Source of the DNA: Dyadobacter sandarakinus | Lineage (GTDB): Bacteria > Bacteroidota > Bacteroidia > Cytophagales > Spirosomataceae | DNA: 64,000 bases | NCBI RefSeq assembly: GCF_016894445.1 | Contig: NZ_CP056775.1 | Span: 2,110,001-2,174,000, forward strand | Direction of reading: 5' to 3' | In this document: positions 18,711-27,066 of the stretch, one piece after another | How positions within the stretch are numbered: the stretch's first letter is position 1 | Layout of the letters: each line of letters opens with the position of its first letter | The notes under the pieces: model-generated | Seen by the model: the letters and a program-made list of their open reading frames with translations, nothing else | What the model was told of the DNA's origin: nothing | Database searches by the model: none | Translations under genes and position numbers: made by a program

Positions 18711-19467
18711 AAGCTTCTTTCCTGATGAGGCGGGGCAGTGATTCAATACGGATTCCTTTTTGCTGACAATGCAAAATAATGTCTTCAAGACTTTCTGCGG
18801 TTACTTTCAGGGTATCATGCAGCAAAACAATATCCTTTTTTTTAAGCCGTGACAAAATTCTGCTGATCAGCTGGTACTTGTTGGACGCGCGCGTATCCAG
18901 GCTCCTCAGCGACCAGCCGACCGATTGCAGGCCGAGCTCCTCCATGACTGCCGCATACCTCGGATTGGTCACACCAAAGGGCGGGCGAAAGTATACAGGT
19001 TTTTTTCCAATGGTTTGGTAAACTACATCACGACACTTGGCAAGGTCACTTTGAAGCCGGTCTTTTGAAAAAAAACCTATCCAGTACGAGTGGCTGTAAG
19101 AATGGTTGGCAATGATATGCCCGTCCTCATCAATCTGCCGGACCAGGTGCGGGTACGCCGCTGCTTTTTTTCCGATAACAAAAAACGCAGCCCGGACATC
19201 ATGCCGCTTTAATGTTGCCAGAATGTCGGGCGTAGTTACCGGGTCTGGGCCGTCGTCAAAAGTCAGTGCGATCGCGCGCCGCTCCCCTTTGTTAACCGAT
19301 TTAAGAAAATAGTTGGAGCCGATGTTGAAGGCACCGTAGCTGACCAGCCCGAAATACACCACTGCAATCAAAGTGAGTACCAACCAGGCGAAGCCTGTTT
19401 CCCAGAAGATGATACCACTGAGTGCAAATACAGTAATAAAGGTGTATGTGGTAAAGTTATGCTTCAA
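18697..19467 (-). CDS. Polysaccharide deacetylase
   Basis: A 256-residue NodB-fold deacetylase with N-terminal membrane helices (TFITVFALSGIIFWETGFAWL and a second one to about residue 45). The catalytic motifs are all present: ALTFDDGPDPVTTPDIL (motif 1 with the two Asp), NHSYSHSYW (motif 2, metal-binding His pair) and YFRPPFGVTNPRY (motif 3). It would remove acetyl or similar groups from a sugar chain or small acyl conjugate on the periplasmic side. It overlaps its neighbours on both sides (11 bp with the ketosynthase pseudo-subunit, 14 bp with LolA), so it is a real member of the pigment run. Its substrate there is unknown. Confidence 0.9.
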   Translation of the reverse strand: MKHNFTTYTFITVFALSGIIFWETGFAWLVLTLIAVVYFGLVSYGAFNIGSNYFLKSVNKGERRAIALTFDDGPDPVTTPDILATLKRHDVRAAFFVIGKKAAAYPHLVRQIDEDGHIIANHSYSHSYWIGFFSKDRLQSDLAKCRDVVYQTIGKKPVYFRPPFGVTNPRYAAVMEELGLQSVGWSLRSLDTRASNKYQLISRILSRLKKKDIVLLHDTLKVTAESLEDIILHCQQKGIRIESLPRLIRKEAYEQD

Positions 19468-20422
19468 TGGAACGGAGGGCTATCAGGCCAAGATTATGTT
19501 TGTTCAGGTTATTACAAATCAGGATGTTACCGCTTGCAGGACCACTGTGGATCAGGTCGGCAGCCATATGCAGCCCGAAGGCCGCAGCCGTAGGATACAC
19601 GCCCGAATAGTCAATCAGGTTCACGCATTGAGCTGGGCTGATGCCCATATCTGCAAAATGCTTTTTCATCTCATTTAACTCCTCAATCCCTGCCGCAAGC
19701 AACAAAACCATGCCTGTTTGATCCGGCTCCCAGGCATGTTGCGCCAGAAACTGGCTTGTAGCCGCCTTCCAGTCGCGCACCCCTGCCTCACTGAAAACAT
19801 CCACGATTTCGGCCAGCGGATTGGCTGGTTTTTGATTTGTAACAACAAAAAAAGATGCGCCCGAAGTAAGCAAAGCCTGATCCATAAAGCCCAGGTTTGC
19901 AGCCACATCAGCCAGCAGCTCTATGGATTCATCCGCAGCGCCGACCAGTATGTCGGTCGTACCTTCCTCAGCAAGGAGCATGGCATCCAGCAATGCATTT
20001 TCAAAAGACAGGCTGTTTTGCGTGTGCGTCATATTGTACTCGTGATTACCGATACTCAATGAAATCTGACCTGCGATGGTATTGTGCGTTGACTGGATAA
20101 AGGCAGTAGGCGGCAGCAATCCCTGTATGGTTGTTGCATTGTTCAGGAACTTCTCGGTGTCGTGCAGACAACCCAGACCCGTACCCACTACGATGGCACC
20201 GGGCTGCTCCGTGCCGGCTTGCTGCAGACAGTCTTTGGCACATGCCACTGACATTCGCAGGATCTTGCTCATCCGCCTGAGCAGCCCTGCCTCAACATAC
20301 TGCCGGTAATCGGGTGCAACAAGGGCCGAACCTGCCTGCAATGGTACCAATGCATCCGAAAATCCCGGATTCCCGAAGGCGGGCTGGTGACTGATGGTGG
20401 ATGCGGCGGAAAGATATACCAA
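19457..20422 (-). CDS. Ketosynthase chain-length-factor-like subunit (Gln/Asn type)
   Basis: A 321-residue ketosynthase-fold protein without catalytic residues. The nucleophile region reads NMTHTQNSLSFENALLDA, with Gln135 or Asn136 at the Cys position depending on alignment. The usual GHTLAAAG histidine region reads GVYPTAAAFGL. Such Cys-less partners (KS-beta, CLF; ApeC in aryl polyene systems) form heterodimers with an active ketosynthase and set chain length. FIQSTHNTIAGQISL corresponds to the dimer and substrate-channel region. It directly follows the active ketosynthase gene at 20441, ending the gap with 18 bp, so that protein is the likely partner. It differs from the second pseudo-subunit at 36138. 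Confidence 0.87.
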   Translation of the reverse strand: MVYLSAASTISHQPAFGNPGFSDALVPLQAGSALVAPDYRQYVEAGLLRRMSKILRMSVACAKDCLQQAGTEQPGAIVVGTGLGCLHDTEKFLNNATTIQGLLPPTAFIQSTHNTIAGQISLSIGNHEYNMTHTQNSLSFENALLDAMLLAEEGTTDILVGAADESIELLADVAANLGFMDQALLTSGASFFVVTNQKPANPLAEIVDVFSEAGVRDWKAATSQFLAQHAWEPDQTGMVLLLAAGIEELNEMKKHFADMGISPAQCVNLIDYSGVYPTAAAFGLHMAADLIHSGPASGNILICNNLNKHNLGLIALRSIEA

Positions 20423-20440
20423 GGTGTGTGAGGTTTCGGG

Positions 20441-21637
20441 TTATTGCTCAGCAGGAGCGGAAAAAACAAGGGACGAATTATTACCGCCAAAACCGAACGA
20501 GTTGGAAAGTACTGCGTCTACCTTTACTCCTTTTTGCAGCTCTGCGACGGGTTTAAGCCCAGCTTCCTCAATGGGGTTCTGAAAGTTGAGGCTTGGATAA
20601 ACAAGCTGGCTGGCAATAGCCTGCACGCAGAAAACCGCCTCGATCGCCCCGGCTGCTGCGAGGGTATGGCCGGTAAAAGGTTTGGTAGAACTAAACGCCG
20701 GCACTGCGTCTCCAAAGATGTTTTTCAATGCTACCGACTCGGAAAGGTCGTTGTTTTTCGTGCCGGTACCATGCGCATTGACGTAGCTGATACCCGATAG
20801 CGGCACACCGGATCGTGCAATTGCCTGACCAATCGCCAGCGTAGCGCCGGTACCTTCCGGCGAGGAGGCTGTCTGGTGGTAGGCATCAGCAGCATTAGCC
20901 CAGCCGGTAACAAGCGCCAGCGTTTTTGCACCGGAAAATGAAATGCTTTTTTCATTTTCCAAAAGCAGGAATGCAGCACCTTCACCGAGGTTGAGACCAC
21001 TACGTGACTCGTCAAATGGACGGCACCATTGCTCATCATAGATCATCAGCGAGCGAAAACCATTGACTGTAAACGAAGTGAGCGCGTCGCTTCCTCCCAC
21101 GAGCACGCGGTCCAGCTTGCCCTGGCGGATCATTCGCGCGCCGAGCATGATGGCATTCGCACCTGACGAGCAGGCTGTGGACAAGGTGGTGACGTAGCCC
21201 CGAATACCCAGGTAATCCGCTATTTTTTCGGTGGTACTGCCGCTATCATGCGTTTTGAGCAATGCATAATCCGGTTCAGAACCTGAGACCAGGTTTTTGT
21301 AGAACAACTCGCTGCGATCCATTCCCCCTACTGACGTGGCGGCAATCAGACCTGTGCGCAGTTCCGGGTTGTGCCGGTGACTGCCCCAAGCTTCCCGGGC
21401 GGCCAGCATACCGAGCAGCGAGGTACGGGAAACGTATGCAGTGTTCAGCGCAAGCATGGCCTTCAGCTTATCATTGGAAGCCTTGACCTCACCAGCCAGC
21501 AGCCCCTCATGGCCAGGCAGGTGGCGCGCCAGTCCGATGCCGGTTTTTGATCCGGTCAGCGATGCCAGGTTTTCCTCCGCCGACAACCCGGTGGCCGAAA
21601 CAATGCCAATACCCGTAATCCGTACGCCGCTTTGCAT
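20441..21637 (-). CDS. Beta-ketoacyl-ACP synthase (ApeO-like)
   Basis: A 398-residue condensing enzyme of the FabF/KS-alpha type with a full catalytic triad: Cys156 in TLSTACSSGANAI, His in VNAHGTGTKNND and His in PFTGHTLAAAGAIEA. The C-terminal SNSFGFGGNNSSLVF loop is intact. It should extend the ACP-bound polyene chain by malonyl units, most likely paired with the adjacent Cys-less subunit. It lies 3 bp downstream of the ACP gene (21641) and 18 bp upstream of the pseudo-subunit. It is one of three active-looking ketosynthases in the run. Confidence 0.93.
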   Translation of the reverse strand: MQSGVRITGIGIVSATGLSAEENLASLTGSKTGIGLARHLPGHEGLLAGEVKASNDKLKAMLALNTAYVSRTSLLGMLAAREAWGSHRHNPELRTGLIAATSVGGMDRSELFYKNLVSGSEPDYALLKTHDSGSTTEKIADYLGIRGYVTTLSTACSSGANAIMLGARMIRQGKLDRVLVGGSDALTSFTVNGFRSLMIYDEQWCRPFDESRSGLNLGEGAAFLLLENEKSISFSGAKTLALVTGWANAADAYHQTASSPEGTGATLAIGQAIARSGVPLSGISYVNAHGTGTKNNDLSESVALKNIFGDAVPAFSSTKPFTGHTLAAAGAIEAVFCVQAIASQLVYPSLNFQNPIEEAGLKPVAELQKGVKVDAVLSNSFGFGGNNSSLVFSAPAEQ

Positions 21638-21640
21638 GTG

Positions 21641-21898
21641 TTAATCCCTTTTGTTCCGGATGTACTCCGCCATTGCATTGACAGAGCGGAATGCATTTTT
21701 TCCCTCGTCCGGATTGGTTACCTGAATGCCGTGGTACTTATCCAGCAACACGATAAGCTCCAGTGCATCAATGGAGTCGAGGCCAAGCCCGGCGTCGTTG
21801 AAGAGCAACGTATCGTCCTGGATGTCGGCCGGTGCAATTTCTTCCAGATTCAGCTGTTCAATAATCTGTTTTTTAAGATCCTCCTTTAATGTATCCAT
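21641..21898 (-). CDS. Acyl carrier protein 1
   Basis: An 85-residue acyl carrier protein. The phosphopantetheine site is Ser42 in GLGLDSIDALEL, on the expected helix II start. It carries growing polyene intermediates. It overlaps the end of the upstream truncated ketosynthase-like gene by 26 bp and is followed 3 bp later by the ketosynthase. It differs from the second ACP at 25403, fitting the two-carrier arrangement (ApeE and ApeF) of aryl polyene systems. Confidence 0.93.
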   Translation of the reverse strand: MDTLKEDLKKQIIEQLNLEEIAPADIQDDTLLFNDAGLGLDSIDALELIVLLDKYHGIQVTNPDEGKNAFRSVNAMAEYIRNKRD

Positions 21899-22550
21899 CG
21901 CTAAGGTAAGTTGAGCTTTCTTTTAAGTCTGATAACGAACTATCCTGCTGCTTTAACGACTCGATGCTATCTGCACTGAATTCCAGCACATTATCAGCAG
22001 TATGTTCAACTAAAAATAACAAAACGTCGACCTTGTTTCCCACCACTTCAATCCAGCCGCAAAGCAGTGCGGCAGCTCCCGTTGACATCACTACCGGCGC
22101 ATAATCGGTGTAAAAAGAGCCTGCGAATTTAGGTAAAACAGCAAACATCTGCTCGCCGTACCATTTGTTCAAAATTGCAATTTCTCCCAGTACAATATTG
22201 GGTAGCGTGTACACGAACAGCGAAGGACTGGGAGCGCCGCCTTGATCGTACGAGCGTATAAAACGAAGGTCCGTATCTGCACTGGACGAACAATTTGCAA
22301 AAAGCAGGGCAATACCATCATCCGGGTAATTCATGATACCGGGCCTTGCGCGCCGGATTAGCTCGCATGCCAGTACCCCTGCCTGGGTGAGCATATCCAT
22401 TTTGTGGAATTTGGGATAAACAAATTCCTGCTCCTTATATATCTGTTTGAGCCAGGGATCTTCTGAGCCGGCATCCCGGTGTACGAGTACCTTGTAATCG
22501 ACAATGCATTGCATCTCCGTGATCCGGCAAAAGCTGGTGATGGATGTCAT
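21873..22550 (-). CDS. Truncated ketosynthase-like protein
   Basis: A 225-residue protein similar to the N-terminal half of a ketosynthase: FHKMDMLTQAGVLACELI, ALLFANCSSSADTDLRFI, PSPSLFVYTLPNIVLGEIAI. The segment that should hold the nucleophile (MFAVLPKFAGSFYTDYAPVVM) has no Cys, and the C-terminal half with the two catalytic His is absent. Relatives in Bacteroidota aryl polyene clusters have the same size, so this is a stable short form, not a broken gene. Its ATG overlaps the stop of the upstream ketosynthase (ATGA), implying translational coupling. It may be a structural or regulatory partner of the ketosynthases; its function is unknown. Confidence 0.75.
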   Translation of the reverse strand: MTSITSFCRITEMQCIVDYKVLVHRDAGSEDPWLKQIYKEQEFVYPKFHKMDMLTQAGVLACELIRRARPGIMNYPDDGIALLFANCSSSADTDLRFIRSYDQGGAPSPSLFVYTLPNIVLGEIAILNKWYGEQMFAVLPKFAGSFYTDYAPVVMSTGAAALLCGWIEVVGNKVDVLLFLVEHTADNVLEFSADSIESLKQQDSSLSDLKESSTYLSDGYIKGGS

Positions 22551-23629
22551 AGCTGTCTGATCATCAATGATGCATTGCCGCCTCCAAAACCTGATGCAGT
22601 TTTTAACATCGTGCTAATCAATGCATTACTATTTTGTCTAACAACGTTAAGTTTTTTAGAGGTTCCAGATTCTTCAAAACCGGCGCTTTTCAACATGGTT
22701 CCTGCTTGCATCATCTTGACCGATGCGCAAACTTCAATCACGCCTGCAGCACCCAGCGTATGACCGAAATATCCCTTCATACTATTAAGCGGAACATCAC
22801 TTAATCCTAGCCTGTCAAATGCAATCGACTCCATTTCATCATTGAATACCGTTGCGGTACCATGTGCAGAAATAAAGTCTACTTCATCTTCCCCTACGTT
22901 GTTCATCTTCATCGTTTTTACTACCGACCGGTACAGTCCCTCCCCGGTTCTTGACGGACCTGAGATGTGGTTGGCATCATTGGCGCCGGCACCAGCCAGT
23001 AGTACGGCAGGTTGTTCGCCATATACGTCCCTGCTTGCCGAAACAAGTACTGCCCCACAGCCTTCTCCCAGCGTGATACCATTCCGGTTTGCATCAAACG
23101 GTTTGCAGGGCTTATCGCTCACGGCAAAAAGTGACTGAAAACCATAGACGATAAAATCCGAAATCACGTCGCAGCCGATCACCAGTACGTGCTCATACTT
23201 TCCACATTTTATGAGCTGATATGCAGTATTGATCGCCAGTACCCCTGAAATGCATGCATTTGAAATAACGACGGGCGTATGTACCAGTTGAAAAATCCTC
23301 TGCAGCGAAGCAAGTGTTTCTGTAAACGGATCTGTTGTATGCGGGTCGAGTGCCCCTTTGGTGGAGCTGATGAGGAGCAGCGTTTTTTCAGACTGTATGA
23401 TGGCAGGGTCCATACGCGTCTGAAGCCTCTTGATGATCGTATAAATAAGCGTCTGGAACTTGTTGCAGACAATCAGGCCGGGTATTCTGGAAAGGTAAAG
23501 CGTACTCTTATCAAACCCTGCCGACGGAACGGCCGCAATTCCCGAACGGTTTTCAGTCAGGGCTTTCCAGTTGCTCTCTATACCATCGCCCAAAGGACTG
23601 ATTATTTCTTCGGCGCCTATAAAAATCAT
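22547..23629 (-). CDS. Beta-ketoacyl-ACP synthase 2
   Basis: A 360-residue condensing enzyme, shorter than FabF at the N-terminus. The triad is present: Cys126 in VISNACISGVLAIN, His in FISAHGTATVFNDEME and His in MKGYFGHTLGAAGVIEV, ending in TASGFGGGNASL. The stretch before the Cys (LLISSTKGALDPHTTDPFTETLASL) resembles ApeR-like enzymes, which assist starter or side-chain assembly in aryl polyene systems. It overlaps the truncated ketosynthase-like gene by 4 bp and lies 46 bp downstream of the thioesterase gene. Confidence 0.9.
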   Translation of the reverse strand: MIFIGAEEIISPLGDGIESNWKALTENRSGIAAVPSAGFDKSTLYLSRIPGLIVCNKFQTLIYTIIKRLQTRMDPAIIQSEKTLLLISSTKGALDPHTTDPFTETLASLQRIFQLVHTPVVISNACISGVLAINTAYQLIKCGKYEHVLVIGCDVISDFIVYGFQSLFAVSDKPCKPFDANRNGITLGEGCGAVLVSASRDVYGEQPAVLLAGAGANDANHISGPSRTGEGLYRSVVKTMKMNNVGEDEVDFISAHGTATVFNDEMESIAFDRLGLSDVPLNSMKGYFGHTLGAAGVIEVCASVKMMQAGTMLKSAGFEESGTSKKLNVVRQNSNALISTMLKTASGFGGGNASLMIRQL

Positions 23630-23675
23630 TTTGGCAATTCGGCTGCTATGGGTGGTTGTCTTTGAAAATGCAGTT

Positions 23676-24089
23676 TTAAACGTTGTTATCCTCTTTCCAC
23701 TGCCTGTAAAAATCGGGGTTGATCAGTTCAAGCAGCCTGGTTTCACGTTCGAGAAAAACCTGTACGGTCTTCCCTACTGCACACAATTCTTTGGTGGTGA
23801 GGTTTACCACTTCATACTCGAACTGGATTTTGGCAGATTTGGCGGGCACGTACCGGGTAATTACTTTAATCACCTGCCCATAGTATACCGGAGCTTTATG
23901 ATCTATTTCGGAGCGGACAATGGGTGTAAAGTAACCTTTGTCAAATATAGTCAGGTACTCAAGGCCGTATGTTTTGCCGAATGCCTCCCGGCCGTCTTCA
24001 AAAAATTTGAGGTAATTGCCATGCCACACAACACCCATGGCATCGGTTTCACTAAATCTTATATCAATTTCTATTTCGGAAGCAATCAT
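23676..24089 (-). CDS. Acyl thioesterase, 4HBT/YbgC type (ApeK-like)
   Basis: A 137-residue hotdog thioesterase. The family signature is IDIRFSETDAMGVVWHGNYLKFFEDGREAF with the catalytic Asp (ETDAMG) and the following NY pair, split here as SETDAMGVVWHGNYLKFFED. It would release or edit acyl chains from ACP or CoA; a similar thioesterase (ApeK) is part of characterised aryl polyene pathways. It is 24 bp downstream of the dehydratase-like gene. Confidence 0.88.
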   Translation of the reverse strand: MIASEIEIDIRFSETDAMGVVWHGNYLKFFEDGREAFGKTYGLEYLTIFDKGYFTPIVRSEIDHKAPVYYGQVIKVITRYVPAKSAKIQFEYEVVNLTTKELCAVGKTVQVFLERETRLLELINPDFYRQWKEDNNV

Positions 24090-24113
24090 AACCCATTCAC
24101 AATGTCAGGAGCG

Positions 24114-24533
24114 TCATGGCGAGACCACAATTTTGATCTCACAACCGAGCAATATACGTCCTTCCATGAAACTTTCCCCTTTTACAAGGTAAATATTTCC
24201 GAGCTGATGGAGGGGAGTCACCACGGTTTGTATCACCGCTCCTACTGGCGGAAGTTCGGTAACTTCCAGCCTCCCGATCGCCCCTATAAACCCTATTTTG
24301 GGTTCTCCCTGAGCCGCTCTGTCGAGGTATGCAAATGATGCTGCACATGTTTGCGCCATGTTTTCAATCAGGCCGGTTGCCTGAAAAAAGCCATTTTGTA
24401 CCAGCATATTCTGATCATGGATCAGGAAATCAGACTTAAACTCCTCAGCGGATGCGCTTAGCAGGTTATCAATCATGATAAAGGGTGCGCGATGCGGGAT
24501 GTAACCGGAAATTGCCTCTTTACTGATTATCAT
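24114..24533 (-). CDS. 3-hydroxyacyl-ACP dehydratase-like hotdog protein (ApeP type)
   Basis: A 139-residue hotdog protein with YIPHRAPFIMIDNLL, which places a His and an acidic residue as in ApeP/FabZ-like dehydratases, and the helix segment GLIENMAQTCAASFAYL. It probably pairs with the ApeI-like protein at 17707 to make a dehydratase complex for the polyene chain. It overlaps the upstream acyltransferase gene by 4 bp (ATGA), a sign of coupled translation. Confidence 0.85.
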   Translation of the reverse strand: MIISKEAISGYIPHRAPFIMIDNLLSASAEEFKSDFLIHDQNMLVQNGFFQATGLIENMAQTCAASFAYLDRAAQGEPKIGFIGAIGRLEVTELPPVGAVIQTVVTPLHQLGNIYLVKGESFMEGRILLGCEIKIVVSP

Positions 24534-25399
24534 TCACTAAAAAAATTGAAGTAATTAAACCACTGTTCCGGATAGTCGCGGACTTTCTTTTCCAGTTCCG
24601 CCACGTACAGGAGTGCCATTTCCTGCGGCTTCATACGTCCGTATACCGGCTGGGTGGCGCTCAGGTGATAGCTGCGGCTGCCATCCTTAGCAGCAAAAAC
24701 AAAGGTCACCGGTGCATCAAACTTGGATGCAATCACAAACGGGCCCATCGGAAGCTTTGCCTTATTTCCAAGAAAATCGACTTCGAGAAAGCGGGCGCCT
24801 TCCATGTAACGGTCTGCATGGATCGCAATCAGTTCATTGTTGATCAAGGCATTGCGGATTGCGATCACATGCGAAAGGTCATCTTTGATGGCGATAATCC
24901 TGAACCTGGAACCTCCGGTGGACACATCCATAAACTTTTTGATACTCTCCACTTCAGCATCCAGCATAACCACGTTGATTGAAGCAGTAATGCGGCCTCT
25001 GAGCAGATTGCCGGCAGTTTCCCAGTTACCCAGGTGTGCGCTTAGTAAAATGCCACCTTTCCCCTCCTCCCGAATGTTAATCAGGTACTGCTCATTCTCA
25101 AAGCGGATCCTGAACTCATTTTCTTTACCCAAAAGAAATGCAGCCCTGTCCACCAGGGTCTGACCAAAAACATAGAAATTCCTTCGGATAAGTTGTTGCG
25201 CTTCCCTGCCCGTAATTTGGAGGGCCTGGCTGTAAAATGATTTCAACGCTGCCCGCGGCCGGGCAGCGAAGAGATAATAGTAGAAAGTGACGATTTTAAG
25301 AAGTCCGTAAGCAGCACCAAGACCGAATGTCCTGATAAAATACAGAAATATTTTGTAACCCGTCAGCGACCCTCTGGTCTTCCCATCCCAACGGCTCAT
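24530..25399 (-). CDS. LpxL/HtrB-like lysophospholipid acyltransferase
   Basis: A 289-residue inner-membrane acyltransferase of the lipid A lauroyl/myristoyl transferase type. The HxxxxE catalytic motif is intact (His122 and Glu127 in LLSAHLGNWETAG), with an N-terminal membrane segment and the later IAIHADRYMEGARFLEVDF and PMGPFVIASKF blocks. In aryl polyene clusters this kind of enzyme is thought to place an acyl group on the lipid part that anchors the pigment. It lies 3 bp downstream of the second ACP gene, which could supply the acyl donor. Confidence 0.88.
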   Translation of the reverse strand: MSRWDGKTRGSLTGYKIFLYFIRTFGLGAAYGLLKIVTFYYYLFAARPRAALKSFYSQALQITGREAQQLIRRNFYVFGQTLVDRAAFLLGKENEFRIRFENEQYLINIREEGKGGILLSAHLGNWETAGNLLRGRITASINVVMLDAEVESIKKFMDVSTGGSRFRIIAIKDDLSHVIAIRNALINNELIAIHADRYMEGARFLEVDFLGNKAKLPMGPFVIASKFDAPVTFVFAAKDGSRSYHLSATQPVYGRMKPQEMALLYVAELEKKVRDYPEQWFNYFNFFSE

Positions 25400-25402
25400 G
25401 AA

Positions 25403-25669
25403 CTATAATCCAAGTTTCCGGCGAACAAGCTGATAGAAGTCCCCGAAGGTGACAATTCCCCTGAAATCCTCCCCTGTGATCTTGACGTTCAGGTTTTCTT
25501 CAATGAGTACCACCAGGTCCACGTAATCCAGACTATCCAGATCGAGTGTATCTTTCAGGCTGTTCTGCGGGATGATCAAGTGCTTGTCTACCTCAAATTC
25601 TTCCGCAAGAAAATCCCTGATATCTTCAATTACTTCTTCCCAGGTCATTTTAACGTCGTTAGCATGCAT
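25403..25669 (-). CDS. Acyl carrier protein 2
   Basis: An 88-residue carrier protein with Ser46 in TLDLDSLDYVDLVVLIEE as the phosphopantetheine site. The sequence around the serine is clearly different from ACP 1. The start at 25669 gives an eight-residue leader (MHANDVKM) before the first helix; Met8 is a possible alternative. It follows the FabF-like gene after a 176 bp gap in which I see no gene or clear terminator. Confidence 0.9.
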   Translation of the reverse strand: MHANDVKMTWEEVIEDIRDFLAEEFEVDKHLIIPQNSLKDTLDLDSLDYVDLVVLIEENLNVKITGEDFRGIVTFGDFYQLVRRKLGL

Positions 25670-25845
25670 GGCTTAAATGGGGTTATAGTTACTGATAGTT
25701 TAAAGGATATCCAAATTTTGCCGCACCTCAAAAATAGCTTGTAAAGCTTCTTTCCTGCTATCTGCCGCAGTAATTTGGTTTACAAATTTAATGATTTTTG
25801 ACAGGTGCAAGCAGCCGCTTGCGAAAAACACACGAAGCCGGCAGG

Positions 25846-27063
25846 CTATACTTTGCGCAGGATCAGCGTAGAGTTGGTGCCGCCGAAGCCGAAGGAATTG
25901 GAGAGAAAGCAGTTGACAGGCTGCTGCCGGGTTTCTGCGACGATGTTGATCCGTGCGGAATCCTCGTCGGGGTTCTCAAAGTTGATATTGGGGGCAATAA
26001 AAGAATTTTGCATCATCAGCAACGTGTAGACGATCTCGCTGGCACCTGCCATCCAGCACTCATGTCCTGTCATGGACTTGGTGGAGCTCACCGGTACATT
26101 GCCGCCAAAAACCTCAAATATAGCCCGTGCCTCACTCCCGTCACCCACCGGCGTGGAGGTAGCGTGCGCATTGATGTAATCGATGTCGGATGTAGCTACG
26201 CCGGCTTGTTTCAGGGCCATTTGCAAGGATCTTACCTGGCCGTCCATGCTGGGGTTGGAGATGTGATCCCCATTCGAAGAGAAGCCATATCCCAGAAGTT
26301 CTGCAAGGATCGGCGCACCGCGTTTCTTTGCAGCTTCGTAGGATTCCAGGATAACTGTCGCGGCACCGCCGCTCGGAATAAGTCCGTCGCGGTCGCGGTC
26401 GAAAGGCCGGGATGCCCGCGTCGGCTCTGATTCGCGCACAGAAAAGGTACCAAGACCGTCGAAACTGGCCATCGCAGCCGGATTGATTTCCTGTGCCCCA
26501 CCGCATACCACACGTTCCTGCAGACCCTGACTGATCATCAGGTAGCCCATTCCAATCGAGTGGGAACCGCTCGCACAGGCAGCACTCAGGGTAAAGTTGA
26601 TGCCTTTCAGCCGGAAAATCGTTGAAAGGTTCATGTTGACCGTACTGTTCATATTCTGGAATATCGCGCCGCTCCCGATCAAAGTGGTATCACGTTTTTC
26701 CTTCACCTTGTCCACCGCCTCTACCACCGATGCGGCTGTACTGTCATTTCCGTAAATGATCCCGGTTTCGGTCTTTTCGAGATAATCTGCATCCAGCCCC
26801 GACTGCTCCATGGCTTCGCGGGTGGCCATATATGCGTACATGGCCGGCTGGTGCATGCCCATGCGCTGGCGGCGCGAGAGATAATTTTTCAGGTCTGGTT
26901 CAGAGACCATACCCGTCAGTGCAGAGCGGAAGCCAAAGTCTTTTCGTGCCGGATCGAAAACAATGCCGCTTTTACCCGAATATAACGATTGGGTCACCTC
27001 GCTCAGGTTTTCACCCAGGCAGGAGTAAATGCCAATTCCGGTAATAACGACACGATGACCCAT
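25846..27063 (-). CDS. Beta-ketoacyl-ACP synthase 3 (FabF-like)
   Basis: A 405-residue FabF/KAS II-type condensing enzyme with the full triad: Cys163 in LSAACASGSHSI, His in INAHATSTPVGDGSE and His in STKSMTGHECWMAGAS, and the closing FLSNSFGFGGTNSTL. It begins with VVITGIGIYSCLG. It lies 3 bp downstream of the ketoreductase gene. The early position, right after the starter-making and ketoreductase genes, suggests a main chain extender; housekeeping FabF duty is less likely given the context. Confidence 0.92.
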   Translation of the reverse strand: MGHRVVITGIGIYSCLGENLSEVTQSLYSGKSGIVFDPARKDFGFRSALTGMVSEPDLKNYLSRRQRMGMHQPAMYAYMATREAMEQSGLDADYLEKTETGIIYGNDSTAASVVEAVDKVKEKRDTTLIGSGAIFQNMNSTVNMNLSTIFRLKGINFTLSAACASGSHSIGMGYLMISQGLQERVVCGGAQEINPAAMASFDGLGTFSVRESEPTRASRPFDRDRDGLIPSGGAATVILESYEAAKKRGAPILAELLGYGFSSNGDHISNPSMDGQVRSLQMALKQAGVATSDIDYINAHATSTPVGDGSEARAIFEVFGGNVPVSSTKSMTGHECWMAGASEIVYTLLMMQNSFIAPNINFENPDEDSARINIVAETRQQPVNCFLSNSFGFGGTNSTLILRKV

Positions 27064-27066
27064 GTA

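Noticed and set aside
18710..18788. N-terminal extension of the LolA-like protein
   Set aside because: It would bury the signal peptide and lies inside the deacetylase coding sequence; the ATG at 18710 begins a normal signal.
21873..22550. Pseudogene of a ketosynthase
   Set aside because: The short form has an intact frame, coupled start and the same length as relatives remembered from similar clusters.
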